Source of the DNA: Nibrella viscosa
Lineage (GTDB): Bacteria > Bacteroidota > Bacteroidia > Cytophagales > Spirosomataceae
Assembly (NCBI RefSeq): GCF_039541875.1
Contig: NZ_BAABHB010000004.1
Coordinates: 372,001 to 436,000 of the forward strand
Direction: 5' to 3'
Length of the DNA: 64,000 nucleotides
Shown: piece after piece, positions 54,386-63,040 of the stretch
Numbering within the stretch: the stretch's first letter is position 1
How the letters are laid out: every line of letters starts with the position of its first letter
The notes under the pieces: generated by a model
What the model saw: only the letters and a program-made list of their open reading frames with translations
Told to the model about the DNA's origin: nothing
The model's database searches: none
Program-made: the position numbers and the translations under genes

Positions 54386-54562
54386 ATGAAAGTACTACAC
54401 TGCAAAGACGCGGGTTTCGACTGTGAAGCGGTCGTGCGTGCCGAGACCGACAACGAAGTTCTGGAGCAGGCAGCAGCCCATGCCTCCTCGGTTCACCACG
54501 TAACGGTAACGCCCGAGATGGCGGAACAGATCAAGGGTTTGATTCAGGAAGAAAATGCCTAA
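54386..54562 (+). CDS. DUF1059 small protein
   Basis: A 58-codon gene reading MKVLHCKDAGFDCEAVVRAE then TDNEVLEQAAAHASSVHHVT. The pattern C-x-D-x-GF-C, then EVL-x-A--HA---H, matches DUF1059, small proteins of unknown function. A TAACTTTC box (54353-54360, 7 of 8 to TAnnTTTG) lies 26 bp upstream and a clear terminator follows, so it is a single-gene unit. Confidence 0.88.
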   Translation: MKVLHCKDAGFDCEAVVRAETDNEVLEQAAAHASSVHHVTVTPEMAEQIKGLIQEENA

Positions 54563-54591
54563 TCCTCAACAGAGGTATACAGGTGTGCAGT

Positions 54592-54619
54592 AAGCCACGG
54601 CAACAAAAGGCCGTGGCTT
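54592..54619 (+). terminator. Intrinsic terminator after the DUF1059 gene
   Basis: Perfect 9-bp stem (AAGCCACGG at 54592-54600 with CCGTGGCTT at 54611-54619), then CTGTTTTTTAT. It lies 30 bp after the stop. Confidence 0.88.
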
Positions 54620-54663
54620 CTGTTTTTTATAGACCCGTTGTTCGCTACCAATGTTGAGTGCCT

Positions 54664-55533
54664 ATGGAAATGCTGCTGTCGGCCCTGATTATCGGGTTTA
54701 TCATCTATTTGCGCATCCAGGCCGATAAAGAAGCCGGTTGGGAGAAAGAAGTTGACGAGTATCAGGAAGGCATTGCGCTGTTCAGAAGCAGGCAGACAGA
54801 TGACGCCCTGGCCTATTTCAACCGGAAAATTGCCGCCAACCCTAAGTCAAGTATAGCCTACCTGTACCGGGCCCGCTGCTACCGGGCACTGGGTAATGTA
54901 GCGGCTGCCAAAGAAGACCTGAAAACGGCCGGGAGCTACAACGAAACCGTGCCCGGTATCCACCTCGAACGCGGGCAGATCTATTTCGACGAGCAAAACT
55001 ATGATGCAGCCTTCGCGGCCTTCGACAAAGCCGTTTTTCATTCATTTGGGACCAGAGCCGACGCTTTTCGGTGGCGGGGGCTGGCCCGGCAGCAGCTTGG
55101 TCAGGCCGAAACCGCCCGGCATGATATGGACAAGGCCGAGGCTATTGCCGGCCAGGCCCATGACGCCAATGCCCCGGAAGCCGATATGTCCGATCCGGCT
55201 TTCTTTAATCGCCGTTTGCTCATAAACGCAGGTATGACTATCCTGAACAGTCTGATCCTGCTGTTTGTCATAAAACGAAGTCCGGTTATTCACTGGCCAT
55301 ACCTGCTGGCAGCCTCGTCGGCGGCCGGTATCGGCTTTATCGAACCCCGTAAAGGCTGGGTGCTGGCGCTGCTGCAGGTAATTACTCTTTGGGGGGGGTA
55401 TACTTTTTTTACGGCTCCTCCGGACACTAACAATGAGCAGGAACTAGAGTGGTTTAACTTATACGGAACCATTATGCTGACATTTGCGGGAAGTTTTGTG
55501 GGCGGGGTACTCAAGCGGGCACTTGACCGGTAG
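54664..55533 (+). CDS. TPR-containing membrane protein
   Basis: An N-terminal helix (MLLSALIIGFIIYLRI) precedes TPR-like helices (about 25-170; ALAYFNRKIAANPKSSIAYLYRARCYRALG, and a second set at about 95-140). The C-terminal 100 residues hold three or four membrane helices (LINAGMTILNSLILLFVI, WVLALLQVITLWGGYTFF). ATG 54664 is preferred over the GTG at 54658. Function unknown. Confidence 0.78.
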   Translation: MEMLLSALIIGFIIYLRIQADKEAGWEKEVDEYQEGIALFRSRQTDDALAYFNRKIAANPKSSIAYLYRARCYRALGNVAAAKEDLKTAGSYNETVPGIHLERGQIYFDEQNYDAAFAAFDKAVFHSFGTRADAFRWRGLARQQLGQAETARHDMDKAEAIAGQAHDANAPEADMSDPAFFNRRLLINAGMTILNSLILLFVIKRSPVIHWPYLLAASSAAGIGFIEPRKGWVLALLQVITLWGGYTFFTAPPDTNNEQELEWFNLYGTIMLTFAGSFVGGVLKRALDR

Positions 55534-55703
55534 GTTTAACATAATATACCCTCTTATTTTTGATTCTATGTCAAATTTTTACTATTTGTCGATTGGTGTT
55601 GTCAAACCTGTATGGTCAATAGTAATTTATGCTTGTCTTTCTAAAGTGGTAGAGGATATAGGTATTTCCTGCATTAAGTTAAACATAATCGGGCAATTAT
55701 TTT

Positions 55704-56339
55704 ATGGGTAATCTGAACAAATTTTATTTAGAAGTACAGTCATTGAGTAGCTTACAGATCATACCCAAAGAGTTTATAAGAGCGGCATCTGTTCAATCGG
55801 CAGGCGTAACACTTGATGCAGCATCTTATCGCAGAAAGATTGAAGCACTGAGAGAACTGGCGTTATCGCAACTGCTTGAACTGGATAAAGAAAAGATTCA
55901 ATGGCATGTCAACCGGATTATTTTTATTCAGAACCGGCTGGACTGGTTCCGGGCATTTCTGAACAGCCACCGCGAATGTTACCTGGAAAACTCATCTTAC
56001 CCGGAAGATTTTCTTGCCGAACTTCAGCATCATATTTCCATTGATGAATTACCGCATGACTTACCGGCTGATGAATTGGTGCTTTTTTTTGATAATCTGA
56101 AAAACCTGCTGGACGTTCGGGAGTTTACCATTAATTATCTGCTACATGCAATCCGAACCATAACGGGTATAGAAGGTCGGTTGTATACCAGCACAACATT
56201 CGAGTATGCTGTTGGTAGTAAGGCTAAATATTACCGGGGGGGCGGACAGAATACGGCTTTACATACAGTTTCCCGGATGGTGGAGCCGGACAAAATTCAG
56301 CCCATGAACGTCAAAAGTAAGCGTTATAGGAGAAGGTAA
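55704..56339 (+). CDS. Hypothetical helical protein
   Basis: A 211-residue, probably all-helical soluble protein with repeated Leu/Arg/Glu patterns (YRRKIEALRELALSQLLELDKEKIQ, FIQNRLDWFRAFLNSH, LVLFFDNLKNLLDVREF) and a basic tail ending RYRRR. I do not recognise the family. Base use is slightly more AT-rich than the neighbours. About 170 bp of empty DNA precede it. Confidence 0.6.
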   Translation: MGNLNKFYLEVQSLSSLQIIPKEFIRAASVQSAGVTLDAASYRRKIEALRELALSQLLELDKEKIQWHVNRIIFIQNRLDWFRAFLNSHRECYLENSSYPEDFLAELQHHISIDELPHDLPADELVLFFDNLKNLLDVREFTINYLLHAIRTITGIEGRLYTSTTFEYAVGSKAKYYRGGGQNTALHTVSRMVEPDKIQPMNVKSKRYRRR

Positions 56340-56402
56340 CTGTGGAAATTATGCGGACTGGTTGTAAGTTTACCGGTTGTATTGTGCTATACATATTATC
56401 GC

Positions 56403-56780
56403 ATGCCAGACATCTCAAAATCTGAAGCTGTTTTTAAAGGCCTGTGCCCCCGCTGCCGTCAGGGTAAAATCTTCCGCTATTCAGCCTTCAACCCATCCCG
56501 CTTTGCAGACATGTACGAACATTGCCCGCATTGCAATTTCCGGTATGAGATTGAGCCCGGCTATTTCTGGGGAGCCATGTTTGTGAGCTACGCCTTATCG
56601 GCCGGCATTGCGCTGGTCATGGGGTTTGTCCTGTTCTATGGCTTCGGTGATCCTGAGGGCTGGGTGTACGTAATTGTAATTGCTCCGCTGCTGGTGCTGC
56701 TGACGCCAATTAACTTTCGGATTTCACGGGTGTTATGGCTGCACTTTGTTTCGGGAGTCAGATATAATCCGAATTTATAA
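56403..56780 (+). CDS. DUF983 zinc-ribbon membrane protein
   Basis: ATG 56403 (MPDISKSEAV) is chosen. A zinc ribbon with CPRCRQGK and CPHCNFRYEIEPGYFWGAMFVSY is followed by two membrane helices (about 58-80 and 90-110). The layout and the PGYFWGAMF block are diagnostic of DUF983, an uncharacterised family. Length 125 aa is typical. Confidence 0.9.
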   Translation: MPDISKSEAVFKGLCPRCRQGKIFRYSAFNPSRFADMYEHCPHCNFRYEIEPGYFWGAMFVSYALSAGIALVMGFVLFYGFGDPEGWVYVIVIAPLLVLLTPINFRISRVLWLHFVSGVRYNPNL

Positions 56781-56796
56781 ACAAAACGGTTTTTAT

Positions 56797-57171
56797 TCAG
56801 GACCGGCCATTGCCTGCTTGTAGCATTTGGAGGATCAGATCAATTTTCTGGCCCATATCAGTCTGGCCGGTTTTGAGCCCGGCTACATCCTGCTGAAGCT
56901 GAGTCTGACCGGTTTTGAGCCCGGCTACATCCTGCTGAAGCTGAGTCTGACCGGTTTTTATATCGGCAACTTCCCGTAAAAGAAATTGGATGGTATCGCT
57001 TTGTTTTGAGACCGTTTCGATAACCTGGCCAACGACTAAAATTAACTGCCGATTCTGAGCCGTTATACGGTCTAACTGGGCGGATACCTCCGCTACTAAT
57101 GGCTCTAACTGGTCAAGTCTCTTTTCCGGTGTCATACCAGCAAAGTAATCATAAGGAGGACTAATAAACAA
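56797..57171 (-). CDS. Coiled-coil protein with tandem 14-residue repeats
   Basis: A 124-residue coiled coil. The C-terminal half repeats TGQTQLQQDVAGLK twice exactly and a third time in part, encoded by a perfect 42-bp tandem duplication. It resembles small Bacteroidota coiled-coil proteins annotated only as hypothetical. It lies 15 bp downstream of arsS on the same strand and may be read through from that operon. Confidence 0.65.
   Translation of the reverse strand: MFISPPYDYFAGMTPEKRLDQLEPLVAEVSAQLDRITAQNRQLILVVGQVIETVSKQSDTIQFLLREVADIKTGQTQLQQDVAGLKTGQTQLQQDVAGLKTGQTDMGQKIDLILQMLQAGNGRS
56869..56952. repeat. Perfect 42-bp tandem duplication
   Basis: Identical units at 56869-56910 and 56911-56952, with a third unit started at 56953 (GGTTTTTA). 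The unit is 14 codons and keeps the coiled-coil heptad-like frame. Confidence 0.95.
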
Positions 57172-57186
57172 GCGTTCTCATGAGGT

Positions 57187-58233
57187 TTACGCCGTAGTGC
57201 CCCCACAGCTCGAACCGGCTCCGGCGGTGCAGCCGTAACAGTGTTCGTTCAGGACAATGTTACGGCGGTTCAGCAGGTCGGCATTGAAATCTCTGATGTG
57301 GCGGATCGGGCCCTCTACCGTCAGGTCGAGCATCTGGTTGAAGTCGCAGTCGTACAACTGACCGTCATAGCCCACTGATATGGTATTCCGGCACATAACC
57401 CCGGTGGCCGCAGCCGGATTGAAGGCGTTGATGAGCTTTTCCATATATCCGTGGTAGTTGCCCGATGCGATCAGGAAGTCCAGGTAACGGCTGACGGGCA
57501 TGTTGGTGATGGCATACAGGTCGTTGAAAACCACCTCAAACTCATCGTGCAGTACCCGCTTAAACTGCCGCTTTAAGCCCTCCTGCGAGCCGGGCAGAAA
57601 GGCTCCGCTCGGGTTATACACCAGGTTTAGGTGCAGGCCGGAACCTTCCTGACCGTAGCCCACAGCGTTGAGCATCTTCATAGCTTTGATGGAATCCTCG
57701 AAGACGCCCTTCCCGCGCTGCCGGTCGGTTTTGTCGGCATTGTAGAACGGCAATGAACTGACTACCTCAACCTGATGGTCGCGGTAGAAAGCCGGCAGGT
57801 CGTAGTATTTGGGATTAGCCACCACAATGGTCAGGTTACAGCGCACCATTACCTTGCGGCCCCGCTGGTGAATCTCCTCCACAAACCAGCGGAAATGGGG
57901 GTTCATCTCCGGTGCCCCGCCGGTCAGGTCAACCGTAGCAATATCGGTCTGATCCAACACATCCAGGCACTGCTGCATGATCTCGCGGGTCATGATTTCC
58001 TTCCGGTCCGGGCCGGCATCGACATGGCAATGCTTACAGGTCTGGTTGCACATCTTCCCGACGTTGACCTGGAAGATGTCGATACCCGTCGGGCGGAGTG
58101 GAAAGAGCCCGGCGGCATTCATTTTTTCCTGAAAGAGAGGGAGCCGCAAGTTGCCGGCTACTTCTTCGTGCAGCAGTTCCAGTTGAACGGCAGTATCGGC
58201 CAGTTGGTGGCCGGAGGCTTTGAGACTTTTCAT
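57187..58233 (-). CDS. arsS: Arsenosugar biosynthesis radical SAM protein
   Basis: Radical SAM enzyme that in characterised systems links a 5'-deoxyadenosyl group to dimethylarsenite. The cluster motif is CNQTCKHC (Cys62, Cys66, Cys69), followed by VDLTGGAPEMNPHFRWF. The C-terminal DUF3641 part ends HCYGCTAGAGSSCGG, with the extra cysteines usual in ArsS. Length 348 aa is typical. It is the last enzyme gene of the minus-strand operon; the AhpD-like gene lies 38 bp upstream. Confidence 0.93.
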   Translation of the reverse strand: MKSLKASGHQLADTAVQLELLHEEVAGNLRLPLFQEKMNAAGLFPLRPTGIDIFQVNVGKMCNQTCKHCHVDAGPDRKEIMTREIMQQCLDVLDQTDIATVDLTGGAPEMNPHFRWFVEEIHQRGRKVMVRCNLTIVVANPKYYDLPAFYRDHQVEVVSSLPFYNADKTDRQRGKGVFEDSIKAMKMLNAVGYGQEGSGLHLNLVYNPSGAFLPGSQEGLKRQFKRVLHDEFEVVFNDLYAITNMPVSRYLDFLIASGNYHGYMEKLINAFNPAAATGVMCRNTISVGYDGQLYDCDFNQMLDLTVEGPIRHIRDFNADLLNRRNIVLNEHCYGCTAGAGSSCGGTTA

Positions 58234-58271
58234 TCAGCGTCTGTACAACGGAATTGTATTCCGTTGTACGA

Positions 58272-58604
58272 TTACATCGACAATTCCTTTACCTTATTCA
58301 TCATCTGAACACTATGTACCAGCGAGGAACCGCTCCGGATGGCGGCTGCTACGTGTACGGCTTCCATCATCTCCTGTTCCGAGCAGCCTTTTTCCATCGT
58401 GTCTACCGTGTAGGCATCAATGCAGTAGGCGCACTGGACGGTATGGGCTACAGCCAGGGCGATCAGGGATTTTTCGCGGGCGGTCAGGGCACCATCGGCA
58501 AAAACGGCACCGTAGTAGGAGAAATATTTGTCGGCCAGTTCTTTCTGAAACTCACCAATAGTACCAAACTTCTTGAGGTCTTCCGGATTGTAATAGGTTT
58601 CCAT
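58272..58604 (-). CDS. AhpD-like carboxymuconolactone decarboxylase-family protein (arsenosugar-associated)
   Basis: 110 residues with the AhpD-type redox motif C-x2-C (Cys58 and Cys61 in HTVQCAYCIDAYT). The N-terminus YYNPEDLKKFGTIGEFQKEL is characteristic of the small peroxidase-like proteins that travel with arsS and with rSAM/selenodomain clusters. A thiol-disulfide role in handling the arsenical is inferred. Confidence 0.9.
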   Translation of the reverse strand: METYYNPEDLKKFGTIGEFQKELADKYFSYYGAVFADGALTAREKSLIALAVAHTVQCAYCIDAYTVDTMEKGCSEQEMMEAVHVAAAIRSGSSLVHSVQMMNKVKELSM

Positions 58605-58684
58605 ACAGGGTTTTTAACTAACAAGTAAATTATATACGAAAATGTTTGTGATTGCGATTGGTTGGTGGCCGGTGAATCTGGCGG

Positions 58685-59581
58685 CTATTCGTACATCCGG
58701 CGTAACCGGTTATACGTCTGCCGGAGTATATAATCGGCCAGGTTCGGTAAGAAACGATTCATCCACGCGTTCAGGTGTCCTAAAGCCGACAAAATAGTTT
58801 GTTTTTTGCGATTTTTAATATGCTTCAGAATAGCCAGAGCTACTTCGGTCTGCGATTTCTGCCACCGGAGCGGGCGATAAGCAATAGGCACCGGGACTCC
58901 CTGCGCGTTGAGCACCCGCTTCTCCGGGTCATTGCGGGTAAAACCCAGGTAAACAACGCCGATATGCATACCGGTATGGGCCAGCTCCAGCCGTAGGGTG
59001 TGCGCCAGGTTGGCCAGCGCAGCCTTGCCGGCGCAGTAGGCTGACGAACTGGGCATACCGTTGATGGCCGATATAGACGAAATAAATGTTACACTACCTT
59101 TGGACCGGATCAGGTGGGGAAGGGCGGCCTTTAGCGGATAAACGGAGCCATACACATTGCTGTCCAGCACTTGCCGGAATACGTCGGGCTGCGTCTCCGC
59201 AAAATACGCCCGCATGGAGATACTGGCATTGGTAATCAGGATATCGATGCTGCCGAAGGCCAGCAAGGCGGCATCGATTAGTCGGTTACAGCTTTCGTAG
59301 CAGGTTACGTCGGCCAGGCAACTCACTACGGTAAACCCTAATTCAACACACTCGTTATAGGTTTGCGTCAGCTTCTCCGGCGTCCGGCCGTTCAGCACTA
59401 CTCTGGCTCCCTGTCTGCCCAGTTCCAGGGCCGTTGCCCGGCCGATGCCCGATTCGGAGCCGGTGACGATGGCCACTTTTCCGGCGAAAAAGCCGGCCGG
59501 CGCAGCAACGGCTGTTGCCCGGTCACTCACTGGTAGTTTTTGACGTCTGTCGTTGGGGCTTTCTGGTGCTTTAATTAACAT
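58685..59581 (-). CDS. Short-chain dehydrogenase/reductase
   Basis: Classical SDR: cofactor motif VAIVTGSESGIGRATALELG, ITNASISMRA, catalytic Ser in SVTFISSISAING and Tyr-x3-Lys in SSAYCAGKAALAN. The C-terminus has a basic and hydrophobic tail suggesting membrane association. ATG 59581 overlaps the upstream epimerase stop by 11 bp and is preferred over 59605. It is transcribed with the epimerase and arsS; substrate unknown. Confidence 0.9.
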   Translation of the reverse strand: MLIKAPESPNDRRQKLPVSDRATAVAAPAGFFAGKVAIVTGSESGIGRATALELGRQGARVVLNGRTPEKLTQTYNECVELGFTVVSCLADVTCYESCNRLIDAALLAFGSIDILITNASISMRAYFAETQPDVFRQVLDSNVYGSVYPLKAALPHLIRSKGSVTFISSISAINGMPSSSAYCAGKAALANLAHTLRLELAHTGMHIGVVYLGFTRNDPEKRVLNAQGVPVPIAYRPLRWQKSQTEVALAILKHIKNRKKQTILSALGHLNAWMNRFLPNLADYILRQTYNRLRRMYE

Positions 59582-60560
59582 AACCTTGCTTAATGAACCA
59601 GTCAATTGCTTCCTGAATGGCTAGTCGTATCGGAGTAGCTGGTAAGTCTAACTCTTGTCTGGCTTTATCTACGGAAAAGTAATGCCCATCAATGGCTACC
59701 TTCATCATCGCGCTGTTTATAAGCGCCGGTTTGCCGGTGATCCGGGCAATAAGGTCACATAAATGACCATAAGTCAGTGCCGGCCAGTCGGGAATCTGAA
59801 AACGGGGCGGTTTTACCTGCATCACCTCCGCCATCAGCCGGAAGGCTTCCTGGTAACTCAGGTTTTCGTTGCCGAGAATATAGTGCTCACCGGTTCGGCC
59901 CTGGCTCAGCGCATTCACCGTAGCGACCGCCACATCGCGAACGTGCACATAGTTTTTACCTCCTCCGGTATAGCCCGGTACCCGCCCCCGGTACAGTTCC
60001 AGCAGCATGGCGTTGGAGGTCGGCCTGGCGTCCAGCGGCCCCAGCATAAAGGTCGGGTGAACCGATACGACCGGCAGTCCCCATTGCCGGCTGGTTTTAG
60101 TCACCAACTGGCTGGCCGCGTACTTGCTGTCTATATAGTCGAGTCCGTACGGGTACCCCTTGTAGGGTGTCTCCTCATTTCCTGGCTGCGCCTGGCTGCC
60201 AAATCCAAATACATTGGCGGTACCCACATAAACAAGCCGTTGTGCCCGCGCTTTATGAGCGGCATACAGCACATTTTCGGTGCCGCTCAGGTTGACGTCC
60301 CAACTTAGTTGCGACCGTGCCGGGTTTACCTGGGCCAGCGCGGCTGCGTGGATGATATAGTCACATTGCCGGGCGGCTGCTTCTACCTCAGCCGGTTGCC
60401 GAATATCGCCCTGCGCAAATGTTAGGGGCAGTCTGTTGAGGGTGCTCCGGTTGCTGCCGGGGCGTACAAATGCCCGTACTGCATAACCACGTGTCAGTAA
60501 CTCGCGCGCCAGGTGACTGCCCAGAAAGCCATTGGCACCCGTCAGCAGAACAGTCGGCAT
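59571..60560 (-). CDS. NAD-dependent epimerase/dehydratase (extended SDR)
   Basis: Cofactor motif VLLTGANGFLGSHLARELL at the N-terminus, IIHAAALAQVNPARS, and the catalytic Tyr-x3-Lys region in YIDSKYAASQLV. Length 329 aa is typical of the extended SDRs that modify sugars or isoprenoids. Its start overlaps the glycosyltransferase stop (TGATG), so translation is coupled. Within the arsenosugar operon it may act on the ribose or aglycone, which is inference. Confidence 0.88.
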   Translation of the reverse strand: MPTVLLTGANGFLGSHLARELLTRGYAVRAFVRPGSNRSTLNRLPLTFAQGDIRQPAEVEAAARQCDYIIHAAALAQVNPARSQLSWDVNLSGTENVLYAAHKARAQRLVYVGTANVFGFGSQAQPGNEETPYKGYPYGLDYIDSKYAASQLVTKTSRQWGLPVVSVHPTFMLGPLDARPTSNAMLLELYRGRVPGYTGGGKNYVHVRDVAVATVNALSQGRTGEHYILGNENLSYQEAFRLMAEVMQVKPPRFQIPDWPALTYGHLCDLIARITGKPALINSAMMKVAIDGHYFSVDKARQELDLPATPIRLAIQEAIDWFIKQGYVN

Positions 60561-61258
60561 CAGCGGTAGTTTAACAGTTGTTTATAGGTATGGGCGATGC
60601 GGGAAGGAGCAATGTTCAGGTAAAACATCAGAAAAGCGGTAAGGTTGGCAATCTGCACCCGAAACCAGCTATTGGTCTCATACTTACGGGCCGAAACAAT
60701 CACATCTTTGGGGATAATGCAGAAGCGGGCCTGCCGGCGGATGCGTACGATCATGTCGAAGTCTTCCATGATAACATACCGTTCGCTGAAGCCACCCAGG
60801 CGGTCGAACAGCGAGCGGGTGATGAATAAGGTCTGGTCACCCCCACGGCTCATTAAGCCAGGAAACCGGGTGCCGAAGCTGTTCAGGCGGAGCATCGGAT
60901 GTGGGGAGTCGAACCGGAATCGGTAACAGCCGGCTTCGTAGTGATTCCGGAGGGCCTGTTCAATATCGGCAACAAAATCCGGATTGATTTTTACATCGGC
61001 ATGAACAAAATACAGGACACTGCCGGTTGCCTGCCGGGCGGCATAGTTCATCTGAGCGGCCCGGCCTGGTTTGGGGCAGGTCAGGACGTTGGCTCCGGCT
61101 TGCCGGGCAACACCACAAGTATTGTCTGTACTGGCAGCATCGGCTACAAGTATATCGGCAATTCGTCCTTGCCCAAAGGTTCGTACATCCGCTACCACCT
61201 GGGCAATATGGGCTGCTTCATTGAACGTAGGGATAATAACGCTGATTGTCATACACAT
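60560..61258 (-). CDS. TIGR04283-type family 2 glycosyltransferase (arsenosugar-associated)
   Basis: GT2 fold: ISVIIPTFNEAAHIAQVV at the N-terminus, DILVADAASTDNT, LYFVHADVKI with the DxD-like acidic pair, and GGDQTLFITRSLFDRLGGF. The ADAASTDNT, FVHAD and GGDQ blocks are typical of the TIGR04283 group that accompanies arsS and rSAM/selenodomain genes. A few basic and hydrophobic residues at the C-terminus suggest membrane contact. Two base pairs separate it from the barrel gene upstream. Confidence 0.9.
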   Translation of the reverse strand: MCMTISVIIPTFNEAAHIAQVVADVRTFGQGRIADILVADAASTDNTCGVARQAGANVLTCPKPGRAAQMNYAARQATGSVLYFVHADVKINPDFVADIEQALRNHYEAGCYRFRFDSPHPMLRLNSFGTRFPGLMSRGGDQTLFITRSLFDRLGGFSERYVIMEDFDMIVRIRRQARFCIIPKDVIVSARKYETNSWFRVQIANLTAFLMFYLNIAPSRIAHTYKQLLNYR

Positions 61259-61260
61259 AC

Positions 61261-62343
61261 TTAGAATGCTTCTCCTACAGTAAAGTAAAACCCACTGGAT
61301 TGATGTCCCCTGGCGTAATCGAGTCGGAGGTTCAGGTGCTCGCGCCGGTTCACCGTAAACCGGAGGCCGGCTCCGTAAGCGCCTTTAGAGTCGTTCAGCC
61401 GAAACAGCCGCTGTTCGTTACCCAGCACCCCAACCGAGCTAAACACCACACCACCTAGCCGTCGCCAAATGTTGAGCCGTAGCTCCGTTTGGAGTAAGGC
61501 CAGATGCTGATCCCGGAATTGCCCTTCATAATACCCCCGTCCTCGTTTGCCACCACCGAGCAGCGCCATGGCATTGAACGGCGCCTGGCCAGTCGTGAAG
61601 CTACTAAAATAATTAACGGCTAGTATGGCCCACCGGCTTACCGTATGGTAAGAAGATATATCGGCCTGCCAGCGGTCAAAGCGAACGGTACTGCCCAAAC
61701 CGTATCCGTGGGTCAGGTAAGCCAAGTCAACCACAACTCCTTTTGTGGGGAAGAATACGTTGTCGCGGGTATCGTAAAACAGCCCCAGTCCGGCGCCGGA
61801 CAACCGGCTGCCGCGGCCCCCCGGCACATCGCCACTGACCAGCAGGCCATTCGGCACTACATCGGTAACCTGATAATCTTCATACTGGTAGCGTACACCG
61901 GCATACAGCCGATTGGCTACCCGCCGGAACACATTCAGCCGGATGCGGGGGAAGTTGACCCCGTACAACTCGGCAGGAACAGTACGCTGACCAAAGCCGA
62001 AGAAAAAATAATTGTAGCGGTAGTAGCCGGCCTCACCGTTGGCGTAATAGCGGTTGTTGCGGTAAAAAAGCTGAAAGGGCAGATACACCAGAAACTGCTT
62101 ATTCTGCGTGTAAGCTGCGCCAAGGGTAAGTTGCGACGGCCGGGCTGTGAGCGAGTCGCGTCGGAAGCGAAAGGTAGCGGTGGCGGCCGCCCCATAAGCC
62201 AGCCGGGTTTCGGGCGTGTAATAAACAACCGGGAGCGGTAATACACTGAACCGCCGGGTAAGACTATCGGCCAGTTGCGAAAATCCGGTATCTGGCAGTA
62301 ACAGCAATAGGAGACAGGCTCTTTTATAAGTCGTTCCGCTCAT
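61261..62343 (-). CDS. BamA/TamA-type outer membrane barrel without POTRA domains
   Basis: A signal peptide (KRACLLLLLLPDTGFSQ) precedes about 330 residues of alternating amphipathic strands typical of the Omp85 surface-antigen barrel: YYTPETRLAYGAAATATFRF, DTRDNVFFPTKGVVVD and GAGLRFTVNRREHLNLRLDYARG. No POTRA repeats are present, so it is a short Omp85-like protein. It heads the minus-strand arsenosugar-type operon and may serve export or be a neighbour only. Confidence 0.85.
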   Translation of the reverse strand: MSGTTYKRACLLLLLLPDTGFSQLADSLTRRFSVLPLPVVYYTPETRLAYGAAATATFRFRRDSLTARPSQLTLGAAYTQNKQFLVYLPFQLFYRNNRYYANGEAGYYRYNYFFFGFGQRTVPAELYGVNFPRIRLNVFRRVANRLYAGVRYQYEDYQVTDVVPNGLLVSGDVPGGRGSRLSGAGLGLFYDTRDNVFFPTKGVVVDLAYLTHGYGLGSTVRFDRWQADISSYHTVSRWAILAVNYFSSFTTGQAPFNAMALLGGGKRGRGYYEGQFRDQHLALLQTELRLNIWRRLGGVVFSSVGVLGNEQRLFRLNDSKGAYGAGLRFTVNRREHLNLRLDYARGHQSSGFYFTVGEAF

Positions 62344-63040
62344 TCAGGGTATCAATATACACGGTATAACACAATATACGAGTTAATGGGCCGAACAGTT
62401 TTACCCGAACTACGTGCTTAGCGGTAATACCATCCTCTTTATTGCTCAGATTCGCCGGCAATGGCCCAGGCTAAAATGTACCCGCTGGGAAATCCCCAAT
62501 CAGAAATCCCCCATGTTGTACTTTAATGAGGTATTTTTGAAATTTATGTATAGCTAATTTTGTGTATTGTATTTAAATGGGAATTATATATGCTATTTAA
62601 AAGTATTTAGCGAATTATATTTTGAGTTTATTAGTAATTGCCTATTTTTGATTCAACAACAAAACGCAATCGCAGCCTTACTTAACAGATTGTTCGCTGG
62701 CCGCACTACCGAACAGTCTTTACCGGACGCCCTTAGCCTGCACTTGTAAGCAGGTAGGCCCGCTTGCCGGTCCCTGGTCTACCTGGGGGTATTTTCTTCC
62801 ATTTTATTTCTGTGTCCTGATCACGGCTATATGCCGACTGCTGAGCTATTGCCTGTTCCAACGGCAACTCGCTTAGGCTTAGCCGACAACGTCTTGTCCG
62901 GAGTCAATCCGGGCACCCTTCTTTTGTCATGCCCCCGGCTGCTCAAAGGCCGGGCGAAGCGGCCAGTGTCCCGTCCCGAAAAGCACCGGGGGTACATGAC
63001 AAAGGCAGTTTATCGATTCCCAACATAACCTGAATAAACT
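62344..63040. promoter_or_regulatory. 700-bp region with divergent promoters and SusC leader
   Basis: No gene can be supported. On the plus strand TATTTTTG (62532-62539) and TAATTTTG (62555-62562) match the -7 box TAnnTTTG exactly, giving a possible leader of about 470 nt for the SusC gene. An open frame at 62567-62749 and one at 62831-63028 have no protein-like features. Confidence 0.4.
62925..63001 (+). ncRNA. Structured 5' leader element before the second SusC gene
   Basis: An imperfect outer stem (TGTCATGCCCCCGG at 62925-62938 with CCGGGGGTACATGACA at 62986-63001, two bulged bases) encloses an inner GGCCG/CGGCC stem. It ends 39 nt before the start codon. No known riboswitch signature was recognised. 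Confidence 0.4.

Noticed and set aside
55484..55711. 75-codon plus-strand frame after the TPR membrane gene
   Set aside because: It overlaps both neighbours' edges and has no conserved features.
62925..63001. Cobalamin or other known riboswitch
   Set aside because: No B12-box or other conserved core that I know is present; left as an unidentified structure.
62567..63028. Two short plus-strand frames upstream of the second SusC
   Set aside because: Low-complexity or structured leader DNA with no protein-like pattern.
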